A DNA stretch of 64,000 nt from Dactylonectria macrodidyma (lineage: Eukaryota; Ascomycota; Sordariomycetes; Hypocreales; Nectriaceae): assembly GCA_020744425.1 (NCBI GenBank), contig JAGMUV010000002.1:3454501-3518500 (forward strand), read 5' to 3'. Positions within the stretch are counted from its first letter, which is position 1, and each line of letters starts with the position of its first letter. A model generated the notes under the pieces. The model was not told the origin of the DNA. It ran no database searches and was given only the letters and a program-made list of their open reading frames with translations. Position numbers and translations under genes: made by a program. This document shows, piece by piece, positions 44,170 through 54,050 of the stretch.

Positions 44170-46791
44170 ATGAGCCATCCAAGTCAAAAGAGCCAAGACT
44201 CAGGCCAACGGCCTCAACGCCAGCTGCACCAGCAGAACAGCCTCCCGGACCTGGTGCGCGACTCCAAACTGAATACCCGTTTCCTCCCCGATGGCACGAC
44301 TCAGCATACTGTGTATGTGACGCCTGGCCATGCCAGCCGGAGACGGAAGACCCGCGTCGAGGAGACATGGCAGCGTGAGTGTGAGCTTGGTAACGGCACT
44401 TTTGGCCATGTGTGGCTCGAGAGGTGCCGTTCCGGGCCCTCGACCGGGAGTGTCCGAGCTATCAAAGAGATGCAGCTGGACCCGTCAATGCGCGTGGATT
44501 ACTCGAGAGAGTTGGAGGCCATGACCAAGTTTTCTCACGACAAGGTGCGACTTACAGGTAGAGCATGCTGGTCACGGATCAATGCAGTCTTGCTAACTTG
44601 CCGCTTACAAGTATGTCGACTGTTTCGTCAAATGCTTCGGCTGGTTCATGTCAGAGAACCTCGTTTTTATAGCTATGGAGCACCTTGAACATGGTGATTT
44701 GCAGAAATACCTGCACCAGCCCTTCCCCGAAGAGCAAGCTAAGGAGATCACCACGCAGCTTACTGAAGGCCTGACGCACATGCACGATAATGGCTTCGCT
44801 CACCGGGATCTCAAACCAGCAGTACGTGACTAGCCCGCGGGGTGGATGCCCCTACTTCACGCTGGAATAACTAACACAAATTCGTGCCGCTGCCATAGAA
44901 CATCCTCGTGTATAAGCCCGGACCCAACTGGTGGGTCAAGATCGGTGACTTCGGCATCTCGAAACGTGCTGAGGAGGAGAATACCGCCCTCCGGACGTTG
45001 ATCGGGACCGAAGGTTACCTGGCACCAGAAATTATCGGCTTCACTTTCACGCAGGATTCTCCAGAGTCAGACGCGTTCTCCTACACATTCGCCGTCGACA
45101 TGTGGGCACTGGGCGAGCTTACGTTCCGCATGGTCGCCCAGCGTCCAGCCTTTCCCAACAGGCAGGATCTCTTCAACTGCGTTGTCCGCGGATACGCCTT
45201 CCCAACAAAGGCACTTGAAACCGTGGGAGCGAGTTCCGACTGTTGTGACTTCATTCTTAAGTCTATGATAGCCGACCCTGGAAAGCGTCTCACAGCCTAT
45301 GAGGCTAGTCTGCATTCATGGTTACAGATATCCAGGCCATCGTCACGATCCAGCTCAACGACATCAAAACGGTAAGTAGTAGAACTATGAAACTGCTGAC
45401 AAGTCAACACTGAGAAGGAAGTGGAACTGACATCCAATTCTAGGAACCCCGCGGCGCCAACTATCAGCTCTGATCCTCCTCCCGCACAAAACAAGGCCCC
45501 CCCTCCTATGCCTAGTTATCCACCTGCCCTGTCTCCTGTGCCCGAGGGCTGGACTATCCAGTTCAGCCAGGAGTACCAGCGCTGGTTCTATTTCGAAGCA
45601 GCCACTGGCCGCTCCCAGTGGGAGGCTCCTTCAATGCGAAACGGTCACTTGGTCGCCACACCACCAAACCCACAGGCACAGTTGGAGACCCCATTTGAAA
45701 ACACTGCGCAATGGAGTACTGCACCCCAAGAAAATCAATATTCGCAAATGGCAAGCTCGTTTGATAACACTGCTCAGTGGAGCACGGGGATACAGCAACC
45801 TCAAAACCCGCATCTGACAAGTTCATCTGATTACACTGCCCGGCAGAGCGGCGGCTTAGGACAGGCTAACCAACACACGCAGTCAATCAGCTCGTTCGAA
45901 AATACCGCTCAATGGAGCACTGGATTCCAGAGACCCACAAACCCGCAGGTTGTTGAGGAGAAAACGCAGGAACTCAGCCCTCGCCGCGATCATTCTGGGG
46001 ATGCCGACCAAACAGTGAAGGCTGGCTTTCTCACATCCTCAAAGCAGACAGAAGAACAAAAGAAACAAAAGGAATTCGAGGAGTGGCTTGCCGATCGGCC
46101 CAGACGCATGAAAGAGGCGGCAATTAGGAGGGAGAAACAAGAGTCAAGGAAGTTGAAAACGACCAATCAGCCAGACAACAGTCACGAGCAGGAGCCCAAA
46201 AGGTCGAGAAACACTAGTCAGCGAGACGGCAGTCTCGAGAGGGAGCGTGAACAGAAGCCTCGAGTAGAACAGAGCACATCACCAGAGCTCGACTACTTTA
46301 TCTCAAAATTGAGCATGCCAATCAAGACGGCACATGAGCAAAACTTCCAAGACTGGCTTGCCGATAAGCCCCGACGCTTGGAGGAGGCAGCAGCGAGAGA
46401 GAGACTGAAGAAGCAGCGAGAACAAATGGGCAGAATGGATCCAGAAAGACAAAAACTCTACGCCGAACAGAAGGAATTTCAGGCAAGAGCCCTGGCGGAA
46501 CAACGTAAGCATGACCAACAGCTACAAGCTGCACGGGACCGGCTGCAGGGAGGTCAGGGAAGTCCCTCCACCCAGCAACCGAAGGTTGAACGAATTATAG
46601 ATCGACCGAAGCCTGTTCGCAGAAACCGACGAATTGCACAGGGTGAAAGACAGAATAGAGTCCCCATCCATATGCCGATACCTCCGCGACGAATAGACCC
46701 CGGCCCGCCACTGATTAACGATCCTGCACGGGGTCCTTCTGGTTCTGAAAGCACGGGGATACGAAGTTGGTTTAGGAAGCGGTTTACTTGA
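44170..46791 (+). CDS. Ser/Thr protein kinase with WW domain and repeat region
   Basis: Four exons (44170-44544, 44612-44821, 44899-45371, 45444-46791) give 801 residues. The kinase domain covers about 70-335: ELGNGTFGHVWLER (Gly loop), RAIKEM (ATP lysine), HRDLKPANILV (catalytic loop, complete after splicing), KIGDFGISK (DFG), GTEGYLAPE (APE) and DMWALGELTFRMV. All catalytic residues are present. At about 384-415 follows a WW domain (PEGWTIQFSQEYQRWFYFEAATGRSQWEAP) with both signature Trp residues, which would bind proline-rich ligands. From about 435 to 525 come four copies of a motif with the core FENTAQWSTG (one degenerate). Further on, the segment WLADRPRRMKEAA and its copy WLADKPRRLEEAA form a second, spaced duplication. 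The C terminus is basic with long charged helices. The kinase-WW order is known in filamentous fungi; the target is unknown. Confidence 0.9.
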
Positions 46792-47472
46792 TAATGTGTA
46801 TCTTGTTCGTCTAAGTATATGAGCCCTTGGCGTTAGCTACAGCCTCGGGCCAAAAGTCTCTGTACACTTTACTACGTTTACGCTCTCAACTAGTGAAATA
46901 TTTACCCCTAAGACCTCGTACCTAAGGCTATTTAAAATCTCATAATTATAAAGTGGTCTTTACCTAAGTCCTATATAACATTCGAGTGTACGGAGACTTT
47001 TGAACTAAAACTGTACCTAATTTTATCATGTCAGTTCACGCACGTCACGACTCTTAATTGCACTTCGATTGTCTGCAGACAGATGGACTTCCGGTACACC
47101 CGTTGTAACATAAAGCGACGTTCCAAATGTATACACAAACGCGTCATACGACATGTACGAGTTGCTGCGAGGTCTGGAGCAGTTGAGGTCGTGCTGGGGC
47201 GGCTCTTGTAACAATTTGTATCTAAAAGGCTACCAAATCACTGGCTGGAAAATAGCAAGGAAAAAAAAAGAAAAAAAAAAGACAACCGCGTCGCTACGGA
47301 CATCTTACCGGACATCCAAACGCCATATCCTGGGTGCGCCGCCCTATGCCATGATGGGCCCTCCGGCTAGAGCCATGCGAATCCCGGTTCCATCCTCATA
47401 CACGTCGACAAAGAAATTCGGTCCCCTAACGCCTCTTGTCTCATAGCGGTACAGCATCCTTTGTTCGTGGGC
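46792..47472. other. AT-rich intergenic stretch between convergent genes
   Basis: The left 250 bases are AT-rich. Poly-A runs lie at 47261-47281. No gene is seen. Confidence 0.45.
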
Positions 47473-48924
47473 TTAGTTCTCGATGAGCTCTCCTTCGTCC
47501 TCGGACAGCCGTGCTCGTTTCCCTGCTCTACCCTCCTCCGCCTCGCCATCTTCCATCTCCCTTCGTTTTAAGGGCGACTTGGAAGCGTAGTCGTTCTCGT
47601 CTGATTTCGCCTGGGACCCTCCGTCCCGGCCATGATCCCGGCTGTCGCCATCCTTGGCGTGGCCATTGACTCTCCCACCTGGCGCAGGGCTGCGACTAGC
47701 ACGATCAAGTTCCATAGGGGTTCCGTTGGCCGAGGACTGCGTGTCTGGTTGACTGAGAAGGGTATCGCCCCGTCTTCGCGTGTTCTCGAGATGGAAGGCT
47801 GGTGAAGGAAGTGACGGGTTCTGCTTTCTAAGCGGATTCTCCGTGTAAAATTGTCGCATCACATCGATGGCCAAGGTGCACCGATGCTCGTCGCCTCCCA
47901 AATGTTTCCACCACGGCTCACCGTTTATGTCATCGATTGGCTGGTTTGTATGCACACTGGCAAAGAAGATGGCGCTTATGGCAACATCTTTGGACTCGAT
48001 GAGAAGGGGTATAGAAGTGAGGCAGGCATCGTTGCAGAAGGCCCATGCGTTGTGTCGTAAATTCTTACTGTGGACGAGCTCGAGCTGGCCGAGTAAATCA
48101 AATAGGTGGCGGTAGGGGTTGTCGATCATCAGGTCGAAGGTCAGCTGTTCTAGCATGACCTCCTCGTACGTTAGGATGCTGTCTCTCCATCGCCAGTATT
48201 CTTTGCTCTGTTCGTCGATGATGAGCTTGGCATTCTTCTGGGCGACCTTGGCGACCGCAATGATTATGTCCTTTGTTTTTCGGCAGTTCTCCTCCACCTT
48301 GTTGGCCAGAAAGAGAGCGGTTGCGGCGATGTTCTACAAGAAGGCCATGTTAGCAATCAACTTCGTTGCGGCTTGCTGTCCCCAGAACACGGCACATTGG
48401 ATCCCCATCTGACTGGAGAAGCGAGAGTGATATAATCCAATGACGAAAGTACTCACATAGTGATGAATGCCACCCTTTTCCTGTACCATGCTAGAGCGCA
48501 TGTAGAATCTATGAAAGAAGACACCGGCAACCCAGAGTGTTATCTGAGGTAGGTCCAGCATGATGCCCGTCTGATAAATGAAGTTGACGCCCTTGGCCCT
48601 GCGCATCCTCTCCTCGGCCGGGGCAAGCCCCTCGACGATGGCGGGTGTGCTGCGCACCTCGTTCGAGGTGAAGGACCATTGATTCGGACCGGGCGAGGGG
48701 GTTTGCGCGCCAGACTGCGCAGGAGAGGTTTGAGTTGGGCGTGTCAGAGGCCGCGGAGGCGACGTACGCGTGGAATGTTGAGGAGGAGTCGGCACAGCGG
48801 GAGGTACGGCGTCGCGGCGGCGAGGAGATCGTGAGCGGGATTCGCGATCTGGTCGCGCGGATCCAGCAACGGTCGGAGGTTGATAGCCTTCCCTGGGAGG
48901 GCGGTATCGGTCGATGCTCGCCAT
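47473..48924 (-). CDS. C-type transcriptional cyclin (cyclin K/T, Pch1-like)
   Basis: Two exons (48924-48457, 48333-47473) give 442 residues. The N terminus is Arg/Ser/Pro-rich and disordered. The cyclin box starts at about residue 110: ERMRRAKGVNFIYQTGIMLDLPQITLWVAGVFFHRFYMR, then (after the intron) IAATALFLANKVEENCRKTKDIIIAVAKVAQK. The segment DEQSKEYWRWRDSILTYEEVMLEQLTFDL is characteristic of cyclins K and T and of S. pombe Pch1. The second cyclin fold follows (LVHSKNLRHNAWAFCNDACLT). These cyclins activate Cdk9- or Cdk12-type kinases that phosphorylate the RNA polymerase II tail during elongation. The C terminus is acidic and basic by turns (MEDGEAEEGRAGKRARLSED). Cyclin K/T against the CTK2 branch cannot be decided by eye. 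Confidence 0.9.
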
Positions 48925-49439
48925 GACCGGTTGCGCTATGTCGGGTTGGCGGTGGTGAGGAGATGGCGACGGCGCCAGATCATGGGGAAGTTTGTGCGTC
49001 TAGAGTTCAAGTTCGCTGATGTCAAGACACAAAGGTGATGGGAAATCTGAGAAGGCTGGCCCTTGTTTAAGCCGGCGGCGAGGTTGGCCAGGTACAGGGG
49101 CTTGGCAAACCCGTTATCTAATCGCACGGGATGGTCACATGACCTAGCCACCGGAAAGTGGGGGCGTGTCCAACTTGGCGTGTGTCCAATGATCCAACGA
49201 ATGTAACAATAGAACGCCACGAACCTATACAGGGCAGCAAACGTCACAATGGAACAAGCGCATTTGTTTGCTCTTGTGCACCTGGTCACAAGAGAGTGTC
49301 AATGTTTCCCTCAATCAGACTTATCAAACCATTCCATTGCCAAAATCTACATGATCGTGTTCTTACCGAATATGCCGTGTGATCCGGGGTATCTCAAAAG
49401 TAAATGCACATTAGTCTCACACAGATCTATCCCGGTTCC
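48925..49439. other. Intergenic stretch upstream of the cyclin gene
   Basis: Between the cyclin start (minus) and the Prp4 3' end (minus). It holds the cyclin promoter. No gene is visible. Confidence 0.45.
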
Positions 49440-50999
49440 TCAGACACCTTCGCCGTCATTGCGGCCCCAGAGCTTTACCGTACGGTCATGGCCTCCGCTG
49501 ACGATCCACTTCCCGTCCCTGCTGTAGTCGACGCTCGAAACTGGTCCCGTGTGGCCGCTGAGCGTTTGGACCAATGTCCAGTCGTCTGCCGAGAAGATCT
49601 TGACGTTCTTGTCGAACCCACTTGACACGAAAAAGGTGCCCGACTTCTTAGGTAGCTGAGCTCCCTTTTCGTCAACTCCTGGTGGATTGCCGTCGACTGG
49701 GTCATCTAGGCCCTTGAACCAACGCATATCCGACACTAAACTGGTGTGCGCACCAATGCCACCAGTCCTCTGCACTTTTCGTACATCCCAGCACTTGATC
49801 CATCCGTCTGCAGACCCAGTCAGCACTCGGTGTCCGTCAGAGCTCCAGTCAAGTGCATGGATGGGTTTGATGTGGCCGTCCAGATGCCCATCTAAGATCA
49901 TGACCGTGCGTCCCGACCTCAGATCCCAGATCCTACCGATGCTGTCAAGACCTGCGCTAGCTAGTAAGGATCCATCAGTGTTGAAGCTGATGGCGTAGAC
50001 ACCTCGGGAGTGTCCCTCTTGGAGAAGCACCTCTGCCGTCGTTTCCACGTCCCAGAGGCGCCATGTGGTGTCCTCGGAGGCAGATGCTAGGTAGCGTCCA
50101 GAAGGGTGGAACTCGGTGCGGCAGATTCGCTGGGAATGGCCCTGCAGTGTCGACAGAGGTGTGTCTTGGTTCAAAGACCAGAGTTGGATGAGGCTGTCAG
50201 CACCACCTGAAGCCAGGTTGACCGAATCGGGAGAGACGCCTTTTTCAGGGATGGTAGCGCCAGGGAACCACGATATGCCGCTGATTTTGTTTGTGTGGCC
50301 CCGGAAGGTCTTAGTCTCCGTCAAGCTGGGTATCTCAACCAGCTTGACTTGCCCACCCCAGTTACCTACGGCCACCAGCTCTCCATTGGGGGATATCCTG
50401 GTAATGCTCAGGTTCCGTTCACCAACAATCTGACTGCCCTGGAGCTCGAAAGCTTGTAGCCTCTCCTTGACCTGTTTTCGGAACTTGACGTGGGTGCGTA
50501 GAGGAATCGTCGACTCGACCTTCTGGAACTTGGTTCTTAATTTCGCTCGGGGCAGCGAATACTTGGCGATTTTAATGCGAGCCTGCAGCAGCTCGGGGCC
50601 ACCTCGCGAGTAGAATTCCTCCTCTTGCTCCTCTGCCTCTTCCTCCGGCGCATCTTCCATGGTAATGTCGCCGTTTTCCAGTCCCGACATCTCAGCCTGG
50701 ATGGTCAGCAGCTCGCGCAATCGATCTCTGCGATCCACAGGCCCCTCTCCGAAGAGCGTCATGGGCTCTCCCATCTCCCTGAGCTTGGCCCGAACCCTGC
50801 CATCGTCGGTTGGTACAGCTATGGTGGCGGCGAGCCTCTTGCGATTGAACTGACTGAGGATGGCGGAAGCTTTCTCGGGGGCCACTCCGGACCCCCCCAT
50901 GTGAATATCGTAATCGTGGTCATCGGGGACATCTTCCAAGGCGATTCCCTGGCTCGTGTCTGCTTCCTCCACGTACGCTTGCCGCGAAGGGTGGATCAT
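49440..50999 (-). CDS. PRP4: U4/U6 snRNP WD40 protein Prp4
   Basis: A single exon of 519 residues. Near residues 40-97 lies the Prp4 splicing-factor motif: [57 protein letters not shown]. After an acidic linker and a basic helix (about 140-190), seven WD40 repeats run to the end. They include [77 protein letters not shown] and [33 protein letters not shown]. Prp4 is a stable part of the U4/U6.U5 tri-snRNP, where it binds Prp3 and is needed for spliceosome activation. The combination of this motif with a C-terminal propeller is specific. Confidence is high. This Prp4 is the snRNP protein and not the S. pombe kinase of the same name. Confidence 0.95.
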   Translation of the reverse strand: MIHPSRQAYVEEADTSQGIALEDVPDDHDYDIHMGGSGVAPEKASAILSQFNRKRLAATIAVPTDDGRVRAKLREMGEPMTLFGEGPVDRRDRLRELLTIQAEMSGLENGDITMEDAPEEEAEEQEEEFYSRGGPELLQARIKIAKYSLPRAKLRTKFQKVESTIPLRTHVKFRKQVKERLQAFELQGSQIVGERNLSITRISPNGELVAVGNWGGQVKLVEIPSLTETKTFRGHTNKISGISWFPGATIPEKGVSPDSVNLASGGADSLIQLWSLNQDTPLSTLQGHSQRICRTEFHPSGRYLASASEDTTWRLWDVETTAEVLLQEGHSRGVYAISFNTDGSLLASAGLDSIGRIWDLRSGRTVMILDGHLDGHIKPIHALDWSSDGHRVLTGSADGWIKCWDVRKVQRTGGIGAHTSLVSDMRWFKGLDDPVDGNPPGVDEKGAQLPKKSGTFFVSSGFDKNVKIFSADDWTLVQTLSGHTGPVSSVDYSRDGKWIVSGGHDRTVKLWGRNDGEGV

Positions 51000-52496
51000 C
51001 TTGGCGGATGGGCGAGTCGCGCGGCCCGAAGGGGAGGCCTGGGTGGAGGGATGACAACGGATAGAGGAGATGTGATTAGATCGAAATGATCGGGCTCCAA
51101 GGGCTGGGAGTTGGCTGCTGTGAGGTCGATGATTTGGTGACAGGAGAAGCTGTTGGATGGGCTGTAGCCTTGCATAGGTAGCTACGTATCACAGGCTTGT
51201 TCGGGATGGGTGCTTGCAGGGTCGCGAATTTTCTCGGTGACGGTAGTTCGTTTCGCCGATGGAGGTGGACCGTCTGCCTGGGGCTACCAAAGAGGATGCC
51301 AGGGCAAGCTGGGGTAAAATTTTGGGTGCCAGAAAGAGTGCTAGGGTGTGCTGGGCTTCTCCATCTTTTAGTGGACTCTAGCGGATGTGGCCGCTAAATT
51401 GGAACCCAACGGCTGCTGTCGCTGACGATCGCCACATGTCTCCCTGCAAGTCAGGTTATTGGTGATGTCAGGTCTCCAGACTTTCAGCTGTGTCGCCAGA
51501 TGGCCGCCCCCGTCGGAACTTGGGAAGTGACAGTCCACCGCCAACAATGAGCTTTCCGTTTGGGAGGAACAGCAAAGTCTGTCTAATGCGCGGTATGCGT
51601 GAGGGCGGAGCGTATTGTAATTTAAGCCTTGGGCACCGTCTGGTCCTTTATTGCCACCCAATGATTTATTATTGCAGGACTTAATCACTCGGCCGCCAGT
51701 GGCCCGTGTCGCGCCCTGATGTACTTCGTAAAGAGACTTGACAGCCGCGCCAGGTGTCGAGCAAGTTCAAGTCCACTAACAACGGGGGGACTTTTACTTG
51801 CAGGATCGCTAAAAGGGAAGCGCTAGGCGTCCGTTCCCGAGCGGGTGGTCGGCGGGTTGCTGGCTAAAAATGAAAATTAACCCCTGCGCCGCGTGCTGGA
51901 CCGGGTAAGGCGACTCGGCTCAGGGGGGGCCCTATAGCGTCTAGTGAGTGTGTCAGCGGGGGGCGGAGGGGGGAAATACGCTTGTTACAGTGTGGTGCAG
52001 GGCACTGCAGCCAGTCAATGCCACCCAAAAGTCTGTCTTGGTGCGCCGGCGCTCCTACTGGCTGGGGCTTTCGAGGCCACCGAAATTTTTAAAATGTCTC
52101 GGCCAAAGCTTGGGTCTGGGTCCCTTTGTGTCGGGTCCCTTCCTCTCTTCCTCTTCCTCCTTACACCTCCTGGTGAATCTCACTCCCCTACTTCCTACAA
52201 CCATCCCCTCGCTCTGAACCGCCAGCAAATGCATACAGCAAAGCCCGCCGACGTTCGAACTTCCTTTTTCCGCTATCAGATGCGTTTTTCGACCTTCCAC
52301 AAGACACTGCGACACTTCGAATCCTCGCCCCGCGCTGATCCGGAGCGACGACGAGGCTCCCCCTGAACGACTCGACCTCAGCCCGTTGCACTTGCGCCTT
52401 GACGAGTGCTTGACTGTTTGAGTGTTGTAGTTGCTCTGGGTTGAACGAGCCACAGAATCTGCTCCCTTCCTCCTTCTTTCTCCTCTCGACTCGACC
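51000..52496. promoter_or_regulatory. Intergenic stretch between PRP4 and the AGC kinase
   Basis: The two genes diverge, so both promoters lie here. The right part from about 52200 is the pyrimidine-rich leader of the kinase. ORFs are short and without motifs. The kinase reading can be extended upstream to 52431 but that part looks like leader. Confidence 0.45.
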
Positions 52497-54050
52497 ATGA
52501 TAAGTCGAGCCCCCACCGCGGTTACCACGATCCGCGGATTCCAGGCAACTCCAGTTGCCTCCGGCGACGAGGACTCCGACCATGGCCTTGGAGATACTCC
52601 GCGCTTGCCCGCCCGCAGCGGACGTAAGCTGCTCGATGATGTTGTCAGCGCCAACTGCAGCCCAGTTCTCCGCCCTACCGGCTCGCCCGCCGTGTCGGGA
52701 ATCGCAAAGCTTCGGTTGCAGCTGGAACCCTTGAGCCTGGATGGGTCTACGTCGCCATGCCATTCCCTGAGCATGAGTCGCACTGGAAGCCACCAGGGTA
52801 TGGGCTCGGATGGCCGTCGAAAGTTCCTCAGCCGCTCGCAGAGTCGCGACGATGTCCGCAGCGACACTGGCAGTGATGGATCGGAGAATGGCTCCATAAG
52901 CTACGAGGTTAATCTCGAAAATGACTTTGTTAGCGAGAGTGTTCGTGAGCGCATTGCGTTTATGGAGCCAGTTGAAGGAGGCTTGAACCCGAGGCGCAAG
53001 ATGACGTCTGAAGACTTCGAGCACCTCCGATGTCTTGGCAAGGGCACCTACGGGACGGTGCTTCTGGTAAAGCAGCGCGCTACTGGGCGGCTTTACGCGC
53101 AGAAGCAATTTAAGAAAGCGTCCCTGGTGGTCCACAAGAAACTCGTCGAGCAGACCAAGACGGAGCGCCAGATCCTCGAATCCGTCAACAGGCACCCTTT
53201 TGTTGTCAAGCTCTTCTACGCTTTCCAGGATCACGAGAAGCTCTACCTGATTCTTGAATATGGCCAGGGTGGAGAGTTGTTCACCCATTTGAACACGGAA
53301 AAGATGTTCTCGGAGACAGTCGCGGCCTTTTACATGGCGGAGATGCTGCTGGCCATTGCGCACCTCCATAATGATCTGGGAGTCGTCTACCGCGACCTTA
53401 AGCCTGAGAACTGCCTATTGGATTCCGAAGGCCATCTGCTCTTGACCGATTTCGGTCTGTCCAAGGTCGCCGTGGACCAGTCAGAGAGCTGCAACTCGAT
53501 GCTCGGCACGGTTGAGTACATGGCGCCTGAGGTTGTGCTTGGTAAGAAGTACGGCAAGGCGGTCGACTGGTGGTCGTTTGGCGCTCTTGGATATGACCTG
53601 ATGACTGGAAACCCGCCTTTCCGTGGCCAGAACCACGCCAAGATCCAGGACAACATTGTCAAGCAGAAGCTGGTGCTTCCGTACTTTCTGAGTCCAGACG
53701 CCAAAGATTTACTCACCAGGCTTTTGCGGAAGGACCCCAACAAGCGACTCGGAGCGGTCATGCCCAAGGACATGCAGACGATGAAGAAGCACCGATTCTT
53801 CCGCAAGATCGACTGGAAGAAGCTCGCCGCACGAGAGCTGGAGCCACCGATCCAGCCGATGATTACGGACCCGGAGCTGGCCGAGAACTTCGCGCCCGAG
53901 TTCACGGAGCTGTCGCTCAGTCCCGTCCAGGCGAGTAGCGACATGTGGCCACGGAGTGAACCCAAGGATGACCTCTTTGGCGGTTTTAGCTTCGTTGCGT
54001 CATCGAGCCTCCTCGAGAACGAGGGCTTCGCTTACGCGGCCCAGATCTGA
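52497..54050 (+). CDS. AGC Ser/Thr kinase of the S6K/Psk1 type
   Basis: A single exon. I place the start at 52497 (MISRAPTAV, context gaccATG), giving 517 residues; an ATG 22 codons upstream is possible. The first 165 residues are disordered and Ser-rich. The kinase domain covers about 173-430: CLGKGTYGTVLLVKQ, YAQKQFKK, YRDLKPENCLLDSEGHLLLTDFGLSK, and the activation loop SMLGTVEYMAPEV, which is the PDK1-target type. The AGC tail follows with LRKDPNKRLGA, FFRKIDW and FAPEFTELSLSP (turn motif), and the hydrophobic motif GGFSFV near 499-504. The order resembles fission yeast Psk1, a ribosomal S6 kinase working below TORC1. It lacks a C2 domain and differs from Sch9, which is also present in this window. 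Confidence 0.9.
   Translation: MISRAPTAVTTIRGFQATPVASGDEDSDHGLGDTPRLPARSGRKLLDDVVSANCSPVLRPTGSPAVSGIAKLRLQLEPLSLDGSTSPCHSLSMSRTGSHQGMGSDGRRKFLSRSQSRDDVRSDTGSDGSENGSISYEVNLENDFVSESVRERIAFMEPVEGGLNPRRKMTSEDFEHLRCLGKGTYGTVLLVKQRATGRLYAQKQFKKASLVVHKKLVEQTKTERQILESVNRHPFVVKLFYAFQDHEKLYLILEYGQGGELFTHLNTEKMFSETVAAFYMAEMLLAIAHLHNDLGVVYRDLKPENCLLDSEGHLLLTDFGLSKVAVDQSESCNSMLGTVEYMAPEVVLGKKYGKAVDWWSFGALGYDLMTGNPPFRGQNHAKIQDNIVKQKLVLPYFLSPDAKDLLTRLLRKDPNKRLGAVMPKDMQTMKKHRFFRKIDWKKLAARELEPPIQPMITDPELAENFAPEFTELSLSPVQASSDMWPRSEPKDDLFGGFSFVASSSLLENEGFAYAAQI

Noticed and set aside
44897..45371. Kinase read as a separate short gene after in-frame stops
   Set aside because: The stops lie in introns with normal GT-AG borders; splicing restores HRDLKPANILV and one continuous protein.
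52188..53369. 393-codon ORF on the minus strand
   Set aside because: Antisense shadow of the AGC kinase; no motifs of its own.
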